Source of the DNA: Lysobacterales bacterium
GTDB taxonomy: Bacteria > Pseudomonadota > Gammaproteobacteria > Xanthomonadales > Xanthomonadaceae
NCBI GenBank assembly: GCA_015655035.1
Contig: JAATFS010000297.1
Coordinates: 1-9,752 of the forward strand
Direction: 5' to 3'
DNA length: 9,752 bases
The translations under genes and the position numbers were made by a program. Below, one piece after another: positions 1 through 8,726 of this stretch (position 1 is its first letter; every line of letters begins with the position of its first letter). Under the pieces are notes generated by a model. It was not told the DNA's origin. It ran no database searches and saw only the letters and a list, made by a program, of their open reading frames with translations.

Positions 1-55
1 GCCGCAGCACGAAGCCGACGATGACCACCGCGATGCCGGAGAGCGCCAGCAGCAT
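1..55 (-). CDS. N-terminus of a membrane protein resembling DUF969 (cut by window edge)
   Basis: Only the first 18 codons are inside the window. They read MLLALSGIAVVIVGFVLR, a start-proximal transmembrane helix. The pattern (L-x-GIAVVIVGF-x-LR right at the N-terminus) resembles what I remember of DUF969 membrane proteins, which are commonly encoded with DUF979 and with pyroglutamyl peptidase (pcp). The start codon lies 7 bp after the stop of the MarR gene, so the two are probably co-transcribed and perhaps translationally coupled, because I see no good Shine-Dalgarno sequence. If the family call is right, the protein is a putative inner-membrane component of pyroglutamate or peptide uptake. 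That role is inferred from gene neighbourhoods and has not been shown biochemically as far as I know. With so few residues another small membrane protein is possible. The sequence just before position 1 would settle it. Confidence 0.5.
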   Translation of the reverse strand, partial: MLLALSGIAVVIVGFVLR

Positions 56-62
56 GGCGCGA

Positions 63-584
63 CTACAGCGTCGCGGCGGCACGCGCCGCCTGGTTGTAGC
101 TGCCCGACAACAGCCGCATCTGCTGCGCCAGTTGCGACAGCACCGCCTCGTCCGGGCCCTGGTTGCGGGCCGGGGCCACCAGCAACTGCTCGCGGATCTG
201 ATGGTAGCGATCGCAGAACGCCACGCCTTCGGCAGTGGCTTGCAGCAGCTTGTCCTTGCCGACCCGGCGGGCCTGGACCAGACCGGCGCTTTCGAGCTTG
301 CGCAGCGCGTAGGTGGCCAGGTGGGTGTCCTCGATGTCCAGCACCAGGGTGATGTCGGCCAACCGCTTGGGCCGGTCGCGGTGGCGCACGGTGTGCAGGA
401 TCAGCACTTCCAGCGGAGTCAATTGCGCGCCAGCGGCGGCTGCGCAGCGCACCATCCAGCGCTGGAACCCGGTGGCGGCCAGGGTCAGGCTGAATTCCAG
501 CTCCGACAACGCCGGGGAAGCGCCTTCGGCCAGATGTGCCGAAGACACGATAGGCGGGGTTGGCGAACGCACGGAACGGGACAT
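63..584 (-). CDS. MarR-family winged-helix transcriptional regulator
   Basis: This 173-residue protein is a typical size for MarR proteins. After a disordered N-terminus (about residues 1-25) and a helix (27-50), a winged helix-turn-helix spans about residues 55-118. LTPLEVLILHTV (55-66) is the first helix of the domain, RLADITLVLDIED (74-86) leads into the turn, THLATYALRKLESAGLV (87-103) is the recognition helix, and the basic wing RRVGKDKLLQATAEG covers 106-120. Helices at about 121-165 would form the dimer interface. The ATG is preceded by a perfect AGGAGG (591-596 on the complement) with 6-nt spacing, which fixes the start. It is the first gene of a minus-strand unit that continues into a DUF969-like membrane gene, and it is divergent from an oxoprolinase-type enzyme. 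I infer a repressor of itself and of that enzyme, with pyroglutamate or a related ligand as inducer. The ligand is a guess. Confidence 0.85.
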   Translation of the reverse strand: MSRSVRSPTPPIVSSAHLAEGASPALSELEFSLTLAATGFQRWMVRCAAAAGAQLTPLEVLILHTVRHRDRPKRLADITLVLDIEDTHLATYALRKLESAGLVQARRVGKDKLLQATAEGVAFCDRYHQIREQLLVAPARNQGPDEAVLSQLAQQMRLLSGSYNQAARAAATL

Positions 585-605
585 GGTGGGCCTCCTGATG
601 CCTGG

Positions 606-635
606 ATGATTCTTTTCTTGAAAAGAATTTGTCAA
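606..635 (-). promoter_or_regulatory. Candidate sigma70 promoter of the MarR gene
   Basis: On the minus strand a perfect -35 hexamer TTGACA (635-630) is followed after 18 bp by AATCAT (611-606), a 4/6 match to the -10 consensus. Transcription would begin near 599, just upstream of the AGGAGG ribosome binding site. The palindrome 609-628 fills the spacer and overlaps the -10, which would allow autorepression. Confidence 0.55.
609..628. promoter_or_regulatory. Perfect palindrome, candidate MarR operator
   Basis: ATTCTTTT-CTTG-AAAAGAAT is a perfect inverted repeat with 8-bp arms and a 4-bp centre, a size that suits a MarR dimer. It lies within an AT-rich patch (about 605-662) of otherwise very GC-rich DNA. 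It covers the -10 and spacer of the minus-strand promoter and the -35 of the plus-strand promoter, so one bound dimer could shut off both. It is not followed by a U-rich run and sits between divergent genes, so a terminator role is unlikely. Confidence 0.6.
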
Positions 636-646
636 GCGGATATAGA
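618..646 (+). promoter_or_regulatory. Candidate sigma70 promoter of the oxoprolinase gene
   Basis: TTGAAA (618-623, 5/6 match to -35) is separated by exactly 17 bp from TATAGA (641-646, 4/6 match to -10), placing the transcript start near 653 and a leader of about 43 nt. The -35 lies inside palindrome 609-628 and the -10 forms the left arm of palindrome 641-659. A second possible -10, TATAAG (656-661), lacks a well-placed -35. Confidence 0.5.
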
Positions 647-659
647 TAAATTGTCTATA
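641..659. promoter_or_regulatory. Second inverted repeat, candidate operator half of the divergent control region
   Basis: TATAGA-(7 bp)-TCTATA is an inverted repeat with 6-bp perfect arms, and several spacer bases also match in the palindromic sense. It overlaps the proposed -10 and start point of the plus-strand promoter but lies upstream of the minus-strand promoter. A protein bound here would block mainly the oxoprolinase gene. Its sequence is not the same as palindrome 609-628, so it may be a second, weaker site for the same regulator, a site for another regulator, or chance symmetry in AT-rich DNA. Confidence 0.35.
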
Positions 660-695
660 AGTTGTTGCCGTCGATGGCGACTGGGTGCGAGGCGC

Positions 696-4301
<3,606 letters not shown>

Positions 4302-4309
4302 TACCCGCG

Positions 4310-4335
4310 GCCGGCGGGGCGGGTTGCCCGCCGGC
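4310..4335. terminator. Hairpin between convergent genes
   Basis: A perfect 9-bp GC-only stem (GCCGGCGGG at 4310-4318 with CCCGCCGGC at 4327-4335) has an 8-nt loop. It starts 8 bp after the oxoprolinase stop and ends 18 bp before the budC stop, so it could serve both convergent transcripts. Neither side has a U-rich tract, so it may slow polymerase or protect 3' ends rather than act as a classic intrinsic terminator. Confidence 0.5.
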
Positions 4336-4353
4336 GAGCGCCAAGCGCCAAGC

Positions 4354-5127
4354 TCAGTTGAACACCATGCCGCCGTCGATCAACAGCGACTGGCCGGTCA
4401 TGTAGTCCGAACCCGGACCGGCGAGGTAGGACACGCAGGCGGCCACGTCTTCAGGCTCGGATAGCCGGCCCAGGGTGATGCGCTTGGCGAACTCTGCGGT
4501 GCCGTAGCCCAGCGGCTGGCCGGCGGCCTCGGAAATCTGGCGGTCGATCTCGAACCACATCGGCGTCTTCACGATGCCGGGGCAGAACGCGTTGACGGTG
4601 ATGCCCAGCGGCGCAAGGTCGCGCGCGGCGGTCTGGGTCAGCCCGCGCACGGCGAACTTGCTGGCCGAATACACCGCCAGTTCCGGGTTGCCGACATGTC
4701 CGGCCTGCGAGCAGGCATTGATGATCTTGCCGCCGTGGCCCAGCGCCTTGAACGCCTGGACCGCCGCCTGGATGCCCCAGACAGTGCCCTTGAAATTGAT
4801 GTCGAACACCTTGTCGATCACCGCTTCGTCGATCTGCTCGATCGGCGTGGTGGGCGCGATGCCGGCATTGTTGACGATCACGTCGAAGCCGCCGAGCTGG
4901 GTGTTCGCTTGTTCCACTGCGGCGAACACCTGCTCGCGCCTGGAAACATCGGCCACCAGCGCAATGGCCTTGCCGCCGGCCTGTTCGATCGCGGCGGCGG
5001 CCTGCCTGGCGGTGTCGGCGTTGTAGTCGACCACGGCGACGGCAAAGCCGTCCTTGGACAGACGCTCGGCGATGGCTTTGCCGATGCCTTGGCCGGCGCC
5101 GGTGATGAGAGCGACCTTCTGGGTCAT
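4354..5127 (-). CDS. budC: Diacetyl/acetoin reductase (meso-2,3-butanediol dehydrogenase), SDR family
   Basis: This 257-residue classical short-chain dehydrogenase has the NAD-binding TGAGQGIG (9-16), Asp34 at the end of the second strand favouring NAD(H) over NADP(H), NNAG (86-89), and the catalytic Ser140, Tyr153 and Lys157 (YSASK). PGIVKTPMW (183-191) follows. The chain matches, as I remember it, enterobacterial BudC of about 256 residues through most of its length, including LSEPEDVAACVSYLA and the C-terminus DYMTGQSLLIDGGMVFN. It should reduce diacetyl to acetoin and acetoin to 2,3-butanediol reversibly, recycling NADH. I chose the ATG at 5127 because AGGAG (5138-5134) sits 6 nt upstream and the protein begins there with the family's normal N-terminus. 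An upstream extension to 5205 has no family similarity. It is transcribed alone, after the htpG terminator. No budA or budB is visible, so acetoin must come from elsewhere or from outside. Confidence 0.9.
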   Translation of the reverse strand: MTQKVALITGAGQGIGKAIAERLSKDGFAVAVVDYNADTARQAAAAIEQAGGKAIALVADVSRREQVFAAVEQANTQLGGFDVIVNNAGIAPTTPIEQIDEAVIDKVFDINFKGTVWGIQAAVQAFKALGHGGKIINACSQAGHVGNPELAVYSASKFAVRGLTQTAARDLAPLGITVNAFCPGIVKTPMWFEIDRQISEAAGQPLGYGTAEFAKRITLGRLSEPEDVAACVSYLAGPGSDYMTGQSLLIDGGMVFN

Positions 5128-5210
5128 GACGTACTCCTGCGAATGGGGGAGCCGGGACGAAGTCTCCGTTCCGGGTATCGCCACCATGGACCGTTCGCAT
5201 CGCAATAAAG

Positions 5211-5224
5211 GTGATCCAGATCAA
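5211..5224 (-). promoter_or_regulatory. FNR/ANR-like binding site upstream of budC
   Basis: Read on the budC strand, TTGAT-CTGG-ATCAC matches the FNR/ANR consensus TTGAT-N4-ATCAA at 9 of 10 defined bases. Its centre lies about 90 bp upstream of the budC start codon, which suits an activator site near -41 with a leader of about 50 nt. I cannot point to a convincing -10 at the matching distance. The match to the CRP/Clp consensus (TGTGA-N6-TCACA) is poorer, about 7/10. Oxygen-limited induction of a fermentative reductase is the implied role. Confidence 0.45.
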
Positions 5225-5255
5225 TTGCCGCTCAACTGCCACCGCCGCAAATGCA

Positions 5256-5283
5256 AAGAGCCCGGGCACGGGCCCGGGCTCTT
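5256..5283 (-). terminator. Intrinsic terminator of htpG
   Basis: A perfect 12-bp stem (AAGAGCCCGGGC at 5256-5267 with GCCCGGGCTCTT at 5272-5283) closes on a 4-nt loop. In the htpG direction the descending arm ends in CTCTT and runs into TGCATTTG, a modest U-rich tract. The plus-strand side continues CTTGAGGGG without one, so the terminator is oriented for htpG. It lies about 50 bp after the htpG stop and before the budC promoter region. Confidence 0.8.
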
Positions 5284-5306
5284 GAGGGGAACGGCGACAC
5301 GCCGAC

Positions 5307-5324
5307 CCCCGCCGCGCGGCGGGG
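5307..5324. repeat. 18-bp perfect GC palindrome after htpG
   Basis: CCCCGCCGC-GCGGCGGGG is a perfect palindrome 9 bp downstream of the htpG stop codon and between it and the terminator hairpin. In RNA it could form a short stem with a 4-nt loop. It may stabilise the 3' end of the mRNA or simply reflect GC-rich composition. Confidence 0.3.
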
Positions 5325-5333
5325 AGCGTGAGC

Positions 5334-7241
5334 TTAGACCGACAGCTCCAGCAGCAGCTTGTTGAGCCGTTTCACGTAGCCGGCCGGGTCCTTGAGACTG
5401 TCGCCAGCGGCCAGCGCGGCTTGGTCGAACAGCACCCGGCTCAGGTCGCCGAAGCGGTCCATGTCCTGCTCGCTGTCCAGCTTCTCGATCAGCGGGTGGC
5501 CCGGGTTGAACTCGAACACCGGCTTGGACTCGGGCACGCTCTGGCCGCTGGCCTCCAGGATCTGGCGCATCTGCAGGCCCAGGTCGCCCTGGCCGATGGC
5601 CAGGATCGCCGGGGAGTCGGTCAGGCGGTGCGAGACCCGGACTTCGGCGACATCGTCGCCCAGCGCGGCCTTGATCCGGCTGGCCAGGCCTTCCTTGGTC
5701 TTGGCTACTTCTTCCTGCGCCTTCTTGTCTTCTTCCGAATCCAGGCTGCCCAGGTCGAGATCGCCGCGTGCCACGTCGACGAACGACTTGCCGTCGAACT
5801 CGGTCAGGTAGCTCATCAACCACTCGTCGATGCGGTCGGTCAGCAGCAGTACCTCGATGCCCTTCTTGCGGAACACTTCCAGGTGCGGGCTGTCCTTGAT
5901 CTGGGCGTAGGTTTCGCCGGTGAGGTAATAGAGCTTTTCCTGGCCTTCCTTCATGCGCGCCACGTAGTCGGCCAGCGCCACATCCTGGGCGCCGTCGCTG
6001 CCGTGGGTGGAGGCGAAACGCAGCAGGCCGGCGACCTTCTCGCGATTGGCGTAGTCCTCGGCCGGGCCTTCCTTCAGCACCTGGCCGAAGTTGCGCCAGA
6101 AAGTGGCGTAGTCGTCGGGCTTGTCCTTGGCCAGCTTTTCCAGCATGTCCAGCGAGCGCTTGGTCAGTGCCGACTTCATCGAGTCGATCACCGGCCCGGA
6201 TTGCAGTATCTCGCGCGAGACGTTGAGCGACAGGTCCGACGAATCGACCACGCCCTTGACGAAACGCAGGTACAGCGGCAGGAACTGGTCGGCCTGGTCC
6301 ATGATGAAGACACGCTGCACGTACAGCTTCAGGCCCTTGGCGGCATCGCGGTGATACAGGTCGAACGGCGCGCGCGCCGGCACGAACAGCAGCGAGGTGT
6401 AGTCGAGCTTGCCTTCGACCTTGTTGTGGCTCCACGCCAGCGGGTTGGTGGCGTCGTGGGCGACGTGCTTGTAGAACTCCTGGTATTCCTCGTCCTTGAT
6501 CTCGGACTTGGGCCGGGTCCACAGCGCGCTGGCTCGGTTGATCGCCTCCCACTCCGGCTCGGCGGGTGCGTCCTTGTCCTCGCCGTAATGCTCCTTGAGC
6601 ATCTCGATCGGCAGGGCGATGTGGTCGGAGTACTTCTTGACGATGCCGCGCAGCTTCCAGCCATCGGCGAAGTCGTGCTCGCCGTCCTTCAGGTGCAGCA
6701 CGATGCGGGTACCGCGCTCGGGCTTGTCGACCGTGGCGACCTCGAACTCGCCTTCGCCGCGCGAGGACCAATGCACGCCTTCGCTGGCCGGGGTGCCGGC
6801 GCGGCGGCTGTAGACATCGACCTGGTCGGCGACGATGAACGCGCTGTAGAAACCCACGCCGAACTGGCCGATCAGGTGCGAGTCCTTCTTCTGGTCGCCG
6901 CTCAGGTGCGAGAGGAAGTCGGCGGTGCCGGACTTGGCGATGGTGCCCAGGTGGGCCACGGCCTCGTCGCGGCTCATGCCGATGCCGTTGTCGTCGATGC
7001 TGACGGTATGCGCGTCCTTGTCGAACTCGACGCGGATGCGCAAGGCATCGCCGCCGCCTTCCAGCAGCTCGGGCTTGACCAGGGCTTCGAAGCGCAGCTT
7101 GTCGGCGGCGCCGGCGGCGTTGGAGACCAGCTCGCGCAGGAAGATCTCCTTGTTCGAGTACAGCGAGTGGATCATCAGCTGCAACAGCTGCTTGACCTCG
7201 GTCTGGAAGCCCAGGGTTTCTTTTTGGGTTTCAACGGTCAT
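5334..7241 (-). CDS. htpG: Molecular chaperone HtpG (bacterial Hsp90)
   Basis: The 635-residue product has the full Hsp90 layout: an N-terminal GHKL ATPase (about 1-230), a middle client and gamma-phosphate domain (about 240-510) and a C-terminal dimerisation domain (to 635). Recognisable parts are EVKQLLQLMIHSLYSNKEIFLREL (15-38) with catalytic Glu37 and Mg-binding Asn41, DNGIG (84-88), whose Asp contacts adenine, the lid-hinge GQFGVGF (125-131), and LNVSREILQ with the ATP-sensing Arg343. It is a cytoplasmic ATP-dependent foldase that works with DnaK. The residue after SNAA is Gly44 (codon GGC), where most family members have Asp (SNASDA/SNAADA); everything around it is normal. The ATG at 7241 is preceded by GGAG 10 nt upstream, a slightly long spacing. 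A sigma32-like promoter lies at 7299-7324 and a strong terminator follows the gene. Confidence 0.98.
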   Translation of the reverse strand: MTVETQKETLGFQTEVKQLLQLMIHSLYSNKEIFLRELVSNAAGAADKLRFEALVKPELLEGGGDALRIRVEFDKDAHTVSIDDNGIGMSRDEAVAHLGTIAKSGTADFLSHLSGDQKKDSHLIGQFGVGFYSAFIVADQVDVYSRRAGTPASEGVHWSSRGEGEFEVATVDKPERGTRIVLHLKDGEHDFADGWKLRGIVKKYSDHIALPIEMLKEHYGEDKDAPAEPEWEAINRASALWTRPKSEIKDEEYQEFYKHVAHDATNPLAWSHNKVEGKLDYTSLLFVPARAPFDLYHRDAAKGLKLYVQRVFIMDQADQFLPLYLRFVKGVVDSSDLSLNVSREILQSGPVIDSMKSALTKRSLDMLEKLAKDKPDDYATFWRNFGQVLKEGPAEDYANREKVAGLLRFASTHGSDGAQDVALADYVARMKEGQEKLYYLTGETYAQIKDSPHLEVFRKKGIEVLLLTDRIDEWLMSYLTEFDGKSFVDVARGDLDLGSLDSEEDKKAQEEVAKTKEGLASRIKAALGDDVAEVRVSHRLTDSPAILAIGQGDLGLQMRQILEASGQSVPESKPVFEFNPGHPLIEKLDSEQDMDRFGDLSRVLFDQAALAAGDSLKDPAGYVKRLNKLLLELSV

Positions 7242-7298
7242 CGTCGTCTTGCTCCGTGGTGGTCTATGCCGCGCAAACTGCGGCCGATGCCGTTCGGG

Positions 7299-7324
7299 GT
7301 ATGGGTCGGGCGGCGGATTTCAAG
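7299..7324 (-). promoter_or_regulatory. Sigma32 (RpoH)-type heat-shock promoter of htpG
   Basis: On the htpG strand CTTGAAA (7324-7318) matches the classical sigma32 -35 element completely and is preceded by CCC. After 11 bp comes ACCCATAC (7306-7299), which matches CCCCATNT at 5 of 7 defined bases including the CCCAT core. The start point would lie near 7292, leaving a leader of about 50 nt before the ATG. htpG is a well-known RpoH regulon member in Proteobacteria, so position and function agree. Confidence 0.7.
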
Positions 7325-7465
7325 GGGCGCCGCGTATTCGCGTCGGCGCCGATGATGACGAACGCGTTGCCACGCGCCGGCAAAGGCGAACGACAGTGGC
7401 CCGGAAACCTACTGCGCGGGCCACCTGGGGAAGCCGGCTATCTGCTCGCCCTCCGCCGCCAGCGG

Positions 7466-7471
7466 TATCAT
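7466..7471 (+). promoter_or_regulatory. Weak candidate -10 element for rsmD-coaD
   Basis: TATCAT matches TATAAT at 5 of 6 bases, 89 bp before the rsmD start, in the only AT-containing patch of the leader. No recognisable -35 hexamer lies 16-18 bp upstream, so this is tentative. Confidence 0.25.
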
Positions 7472-7559
7472 GCGCCGCCCATCCCGACTCGCCTGTACCG
7501 ATGTCCGATTGCGTCGCCGCCGCCCTTGTTCGTCCTTGTCGCTCGCCTCGGAGCGCGCG

Positions 7560-8186
7560 ATGACGCGCCCGGGCCGCAGCGCGGCGCCGCGCCCCGGTGA
7601 GGGGCAGGTACGGATCGTCGGTGGACGCTGGCGCAACACCCGCCTGGCGGTGCCGGACCTGCCGGGACTGCGCCCGACCAGCGACCGCGTGCGCGAGACC
7701 TTGTTCAACTGGCTGATGCCGATGTTGCCGGGCGCCCGCGTGCTCGACCTGTTCGCCGGCAGCGGTGCACTGGGCCTGGAGGCGGTTTCGCGCGGTGCGA
7801 CGTCGGCGCAGTTGGTCGAACGCGATCCGGGCCTGGCCGCACGCCTGCGCGCCCAGGTGGCCAAGCTTGGCGCAGGCGCGCAGGTGCAGGTCGCACAGGA
7901 GGACGCGCTGCGCTGGCTCGAGCGGCCCGCCGCGCAGCCGGTCAACCTGGTGTTCCTGGACCCGCCGTTCGCGGCTGGGCTGTGGGATGAGGTGCTGGCG
8001 CGGCTGCCGGCGCATCTGGCTGCGGGGGCCTGGCTGTACCTGGAAGCCCCGTTGGGAGCGACCCCGGCGCTTGGACCGGGCTGGGCGCTGCACCGCGAGG
8101 GCCGCACCCGCGAGGTGCGCTATGCGCTGTACCGGCAGGCCGCTGCTACACTGCGCGACGACCTAAACGCGGTAACTTCCGTATGA
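7560..8186 (+). CDS. rsmD: 16S rRNA (guanine-966-N2)-methyltransferase RsmD
   Basis: This 208-residue protein (E. coli RsmD has 198) methylates N2 of G966 in 16S rRNA using S-adenosylmethionine. Family marks are VRIVGGRWRNTRL (17-29), LRPTSDRVRETLFNWL (37-52), the SAM-binding VLDLFAGSGALGLEA (61-75), the acidic end of the next strand (LVERD, 85-89), and the catalytic DPPF (134-137) typical of N2-guanine methyltransferases. I chose the ATG at 7560 because GGAG (7550-7553) precedes it by 6 nt and homology begins soon after. The open frame extends to 7470, but the extra 30 residues look like noise. The stop overlaps the next start (ATGA, 8183-8186), so coaD is translationally coupled. The rsmD-coaD pair is common in bacteria. 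Confidence 0.95.
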   Translation: MTRPGRSAAPRPGEGQVRIVGGRWRNTRLAVPDLPGLRPTSDRVRETLFNWLMPMLPGARVLDLFAGSGALGLEAVSRGATSAQLVERDPGLAARLRAQVAKLGAGAQVQVAQEDALRWLERPAAQPVNLVFLDPPFAAGLWDEVLARLPAHLAAGAWLYLEAPLGATPALGPGWALHREGRTREVRYALYRQAAATLRDDLNAVTSV

Positions 8187-8689
8187 CCGTGGCCAACAGC
8201 CGCATCGCCGTTTATCCAGGTACCTTCGACCCGATCACCAATGGTCATATCGACTTGGTGAACCGCGCGGCGCGCTTGTTCGACAAGGTGGTGGTCGGGG
8301 TGGCGCAAAGCCCGTCCAAGGGTCCCGCATTGCCGCTGGCGCAACGCGTGGCATTGGCTCAGGAGGCGTTGGCGCAGCATTCCAATGTCGAAGTGCGAGG
8401 GTTCGATACGCTGTTGGCGCACTTCGTCCGGGACGTCGGTGCCGGGGTACTGCTGCGCGGGCTGCGCGCGGTATCCGATTTCGAATACGAGTTCCAGCTG
8501 GCCAGCATGAACCGCCATCTGATTCCCGAGGTCGAGACCTTGTTCCTGACCCCGGCCGAGCAGTACAGCTTCATCTCTTCGTCGCTGGTGCGGGAAATCG
8601 CCCGTCTTGGCGGTGACGTGTCCGGGTTCGTTCCCGCCTCGGTGGTCGAGGCCCTGCGCCGGGTGCGCGAGTCCCGCAACCCGGCCTAA
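8183..8689 (+). CDS. coaD: Phosphopantetheine adenylyltransferase CoaD
   Basis: The 168-residue product (family usually 159-170) transfers AMP from ATP to 4'-phosphopantetheine, giving dephospho-CoA, the penultimate step of coenzyme A synthesis in the cytoplasm. The nucleotidyltransferase signature YPGTFDPITNGH (11-22) includes the TxGH histidine (His22). LLRGLRAVSDFEYE (90-103) and the ISSSLVRE motif (131-138), the SSxxVRE-like ATP-binding segment, are both intact. Its ATG lies in a 4-bp overlap with the rsmD stop and has no strong ribosome binding site, so its translation probably depends on ribosomes finishing rsmD. Nothing is unusual in the sequence. Confidence 0.97.
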   Translation: MTVANSRIAVYPGTFDPITNGHIDLVNRAARLFDKVVVGVAQSPSKGPALPLAQRVALAQEALAQHSNVEVRGFDTLLAHFVRDVGAGVLLRGLRAVSDFEYEFQLASMNRHLIPEVETLFLTPAEQYSFISSSLVREIARLGGDVSGFVPASVVEALRRVRESRNPA

Positions 8690-8726
8690 ATCCGTTTCTT
8701 CAATACAACACAGAGGGAATAGTTCC

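Larger units (their letters stand above)
7242..7559. other. Intergenic region between divergent htpG and rsmD
   Basis: These 318 bp hold the htpG leader (GGAG at 7252-7255 on the complement), the sigma32-like promoter of htpG, a small inverted repeat (GGCGCCG at 7326-7332 with CGGCGCC at 7344-7350) just upstream of that promoter, and the rsmD leader. I found no credible gene here. The reading frame open upstream of the rsmD ATG gives an arginine- and serine-rich stretch with no family similarity. No CIRCE element (TTAGCACTC-N9-GAGTGCTAA) is present. Confidence 0.6.

Noticed and set aside
21..695. Upstream extension of the oxoprolinase reading frame
   Set aside because: It is antisense to the MarR gene and crosses the divergent promoter region. 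Family similarity starts at 696.
4336..4351. Tandem GCGCCAA repeat next to the budC stop
   Set aside because: Two short copies only, with no sign of a mobile element or microsatellite.
5128..5205. 26-residue N-terminal extension of BudC
   Set aside because: The normal SDR N-terminus starts at 5127 with AGGAG in place. The extension has no similarity and would cover the promoter region.
5211..5225. CRP/Clp site reading of the budC upstream palindrome
   Set aside because: The fit to TGTGA-N6-TCACA is about 7/10 against 9/10 for FNR/ANR, so the latter is preferred. Crosstalk is not excluded.
7326..7350. Inverted repeat GGCGCCG/CGGCGCC upstream of htpG as an operator or CIRCE element
   Set aside because: It has 7-bp all-GC arms with an 11-bp spacer and no resemblance to CIRCE. 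This is expected by chance in such GC-rich DNA.
5328..7355. Long plus-strand open frame (675 codons) opposite htpG
   Set aside because: It is the antisense shadow of htpG, whose protein is unmistakable.
7470..7559. 30-residue N-terminal extension of RsmD
   Set aside because: It is arginine-rich sequence with no ribosome site. The ATG at 7560 has GGAG at good spacing.
8607..8726. Longer start for the lipoprotein inside coaD
   Set aside because: It would bury the signal peptide and lipobox and overlap coaD by 80 bp. The ATG at 8727 has a good ribosome site.
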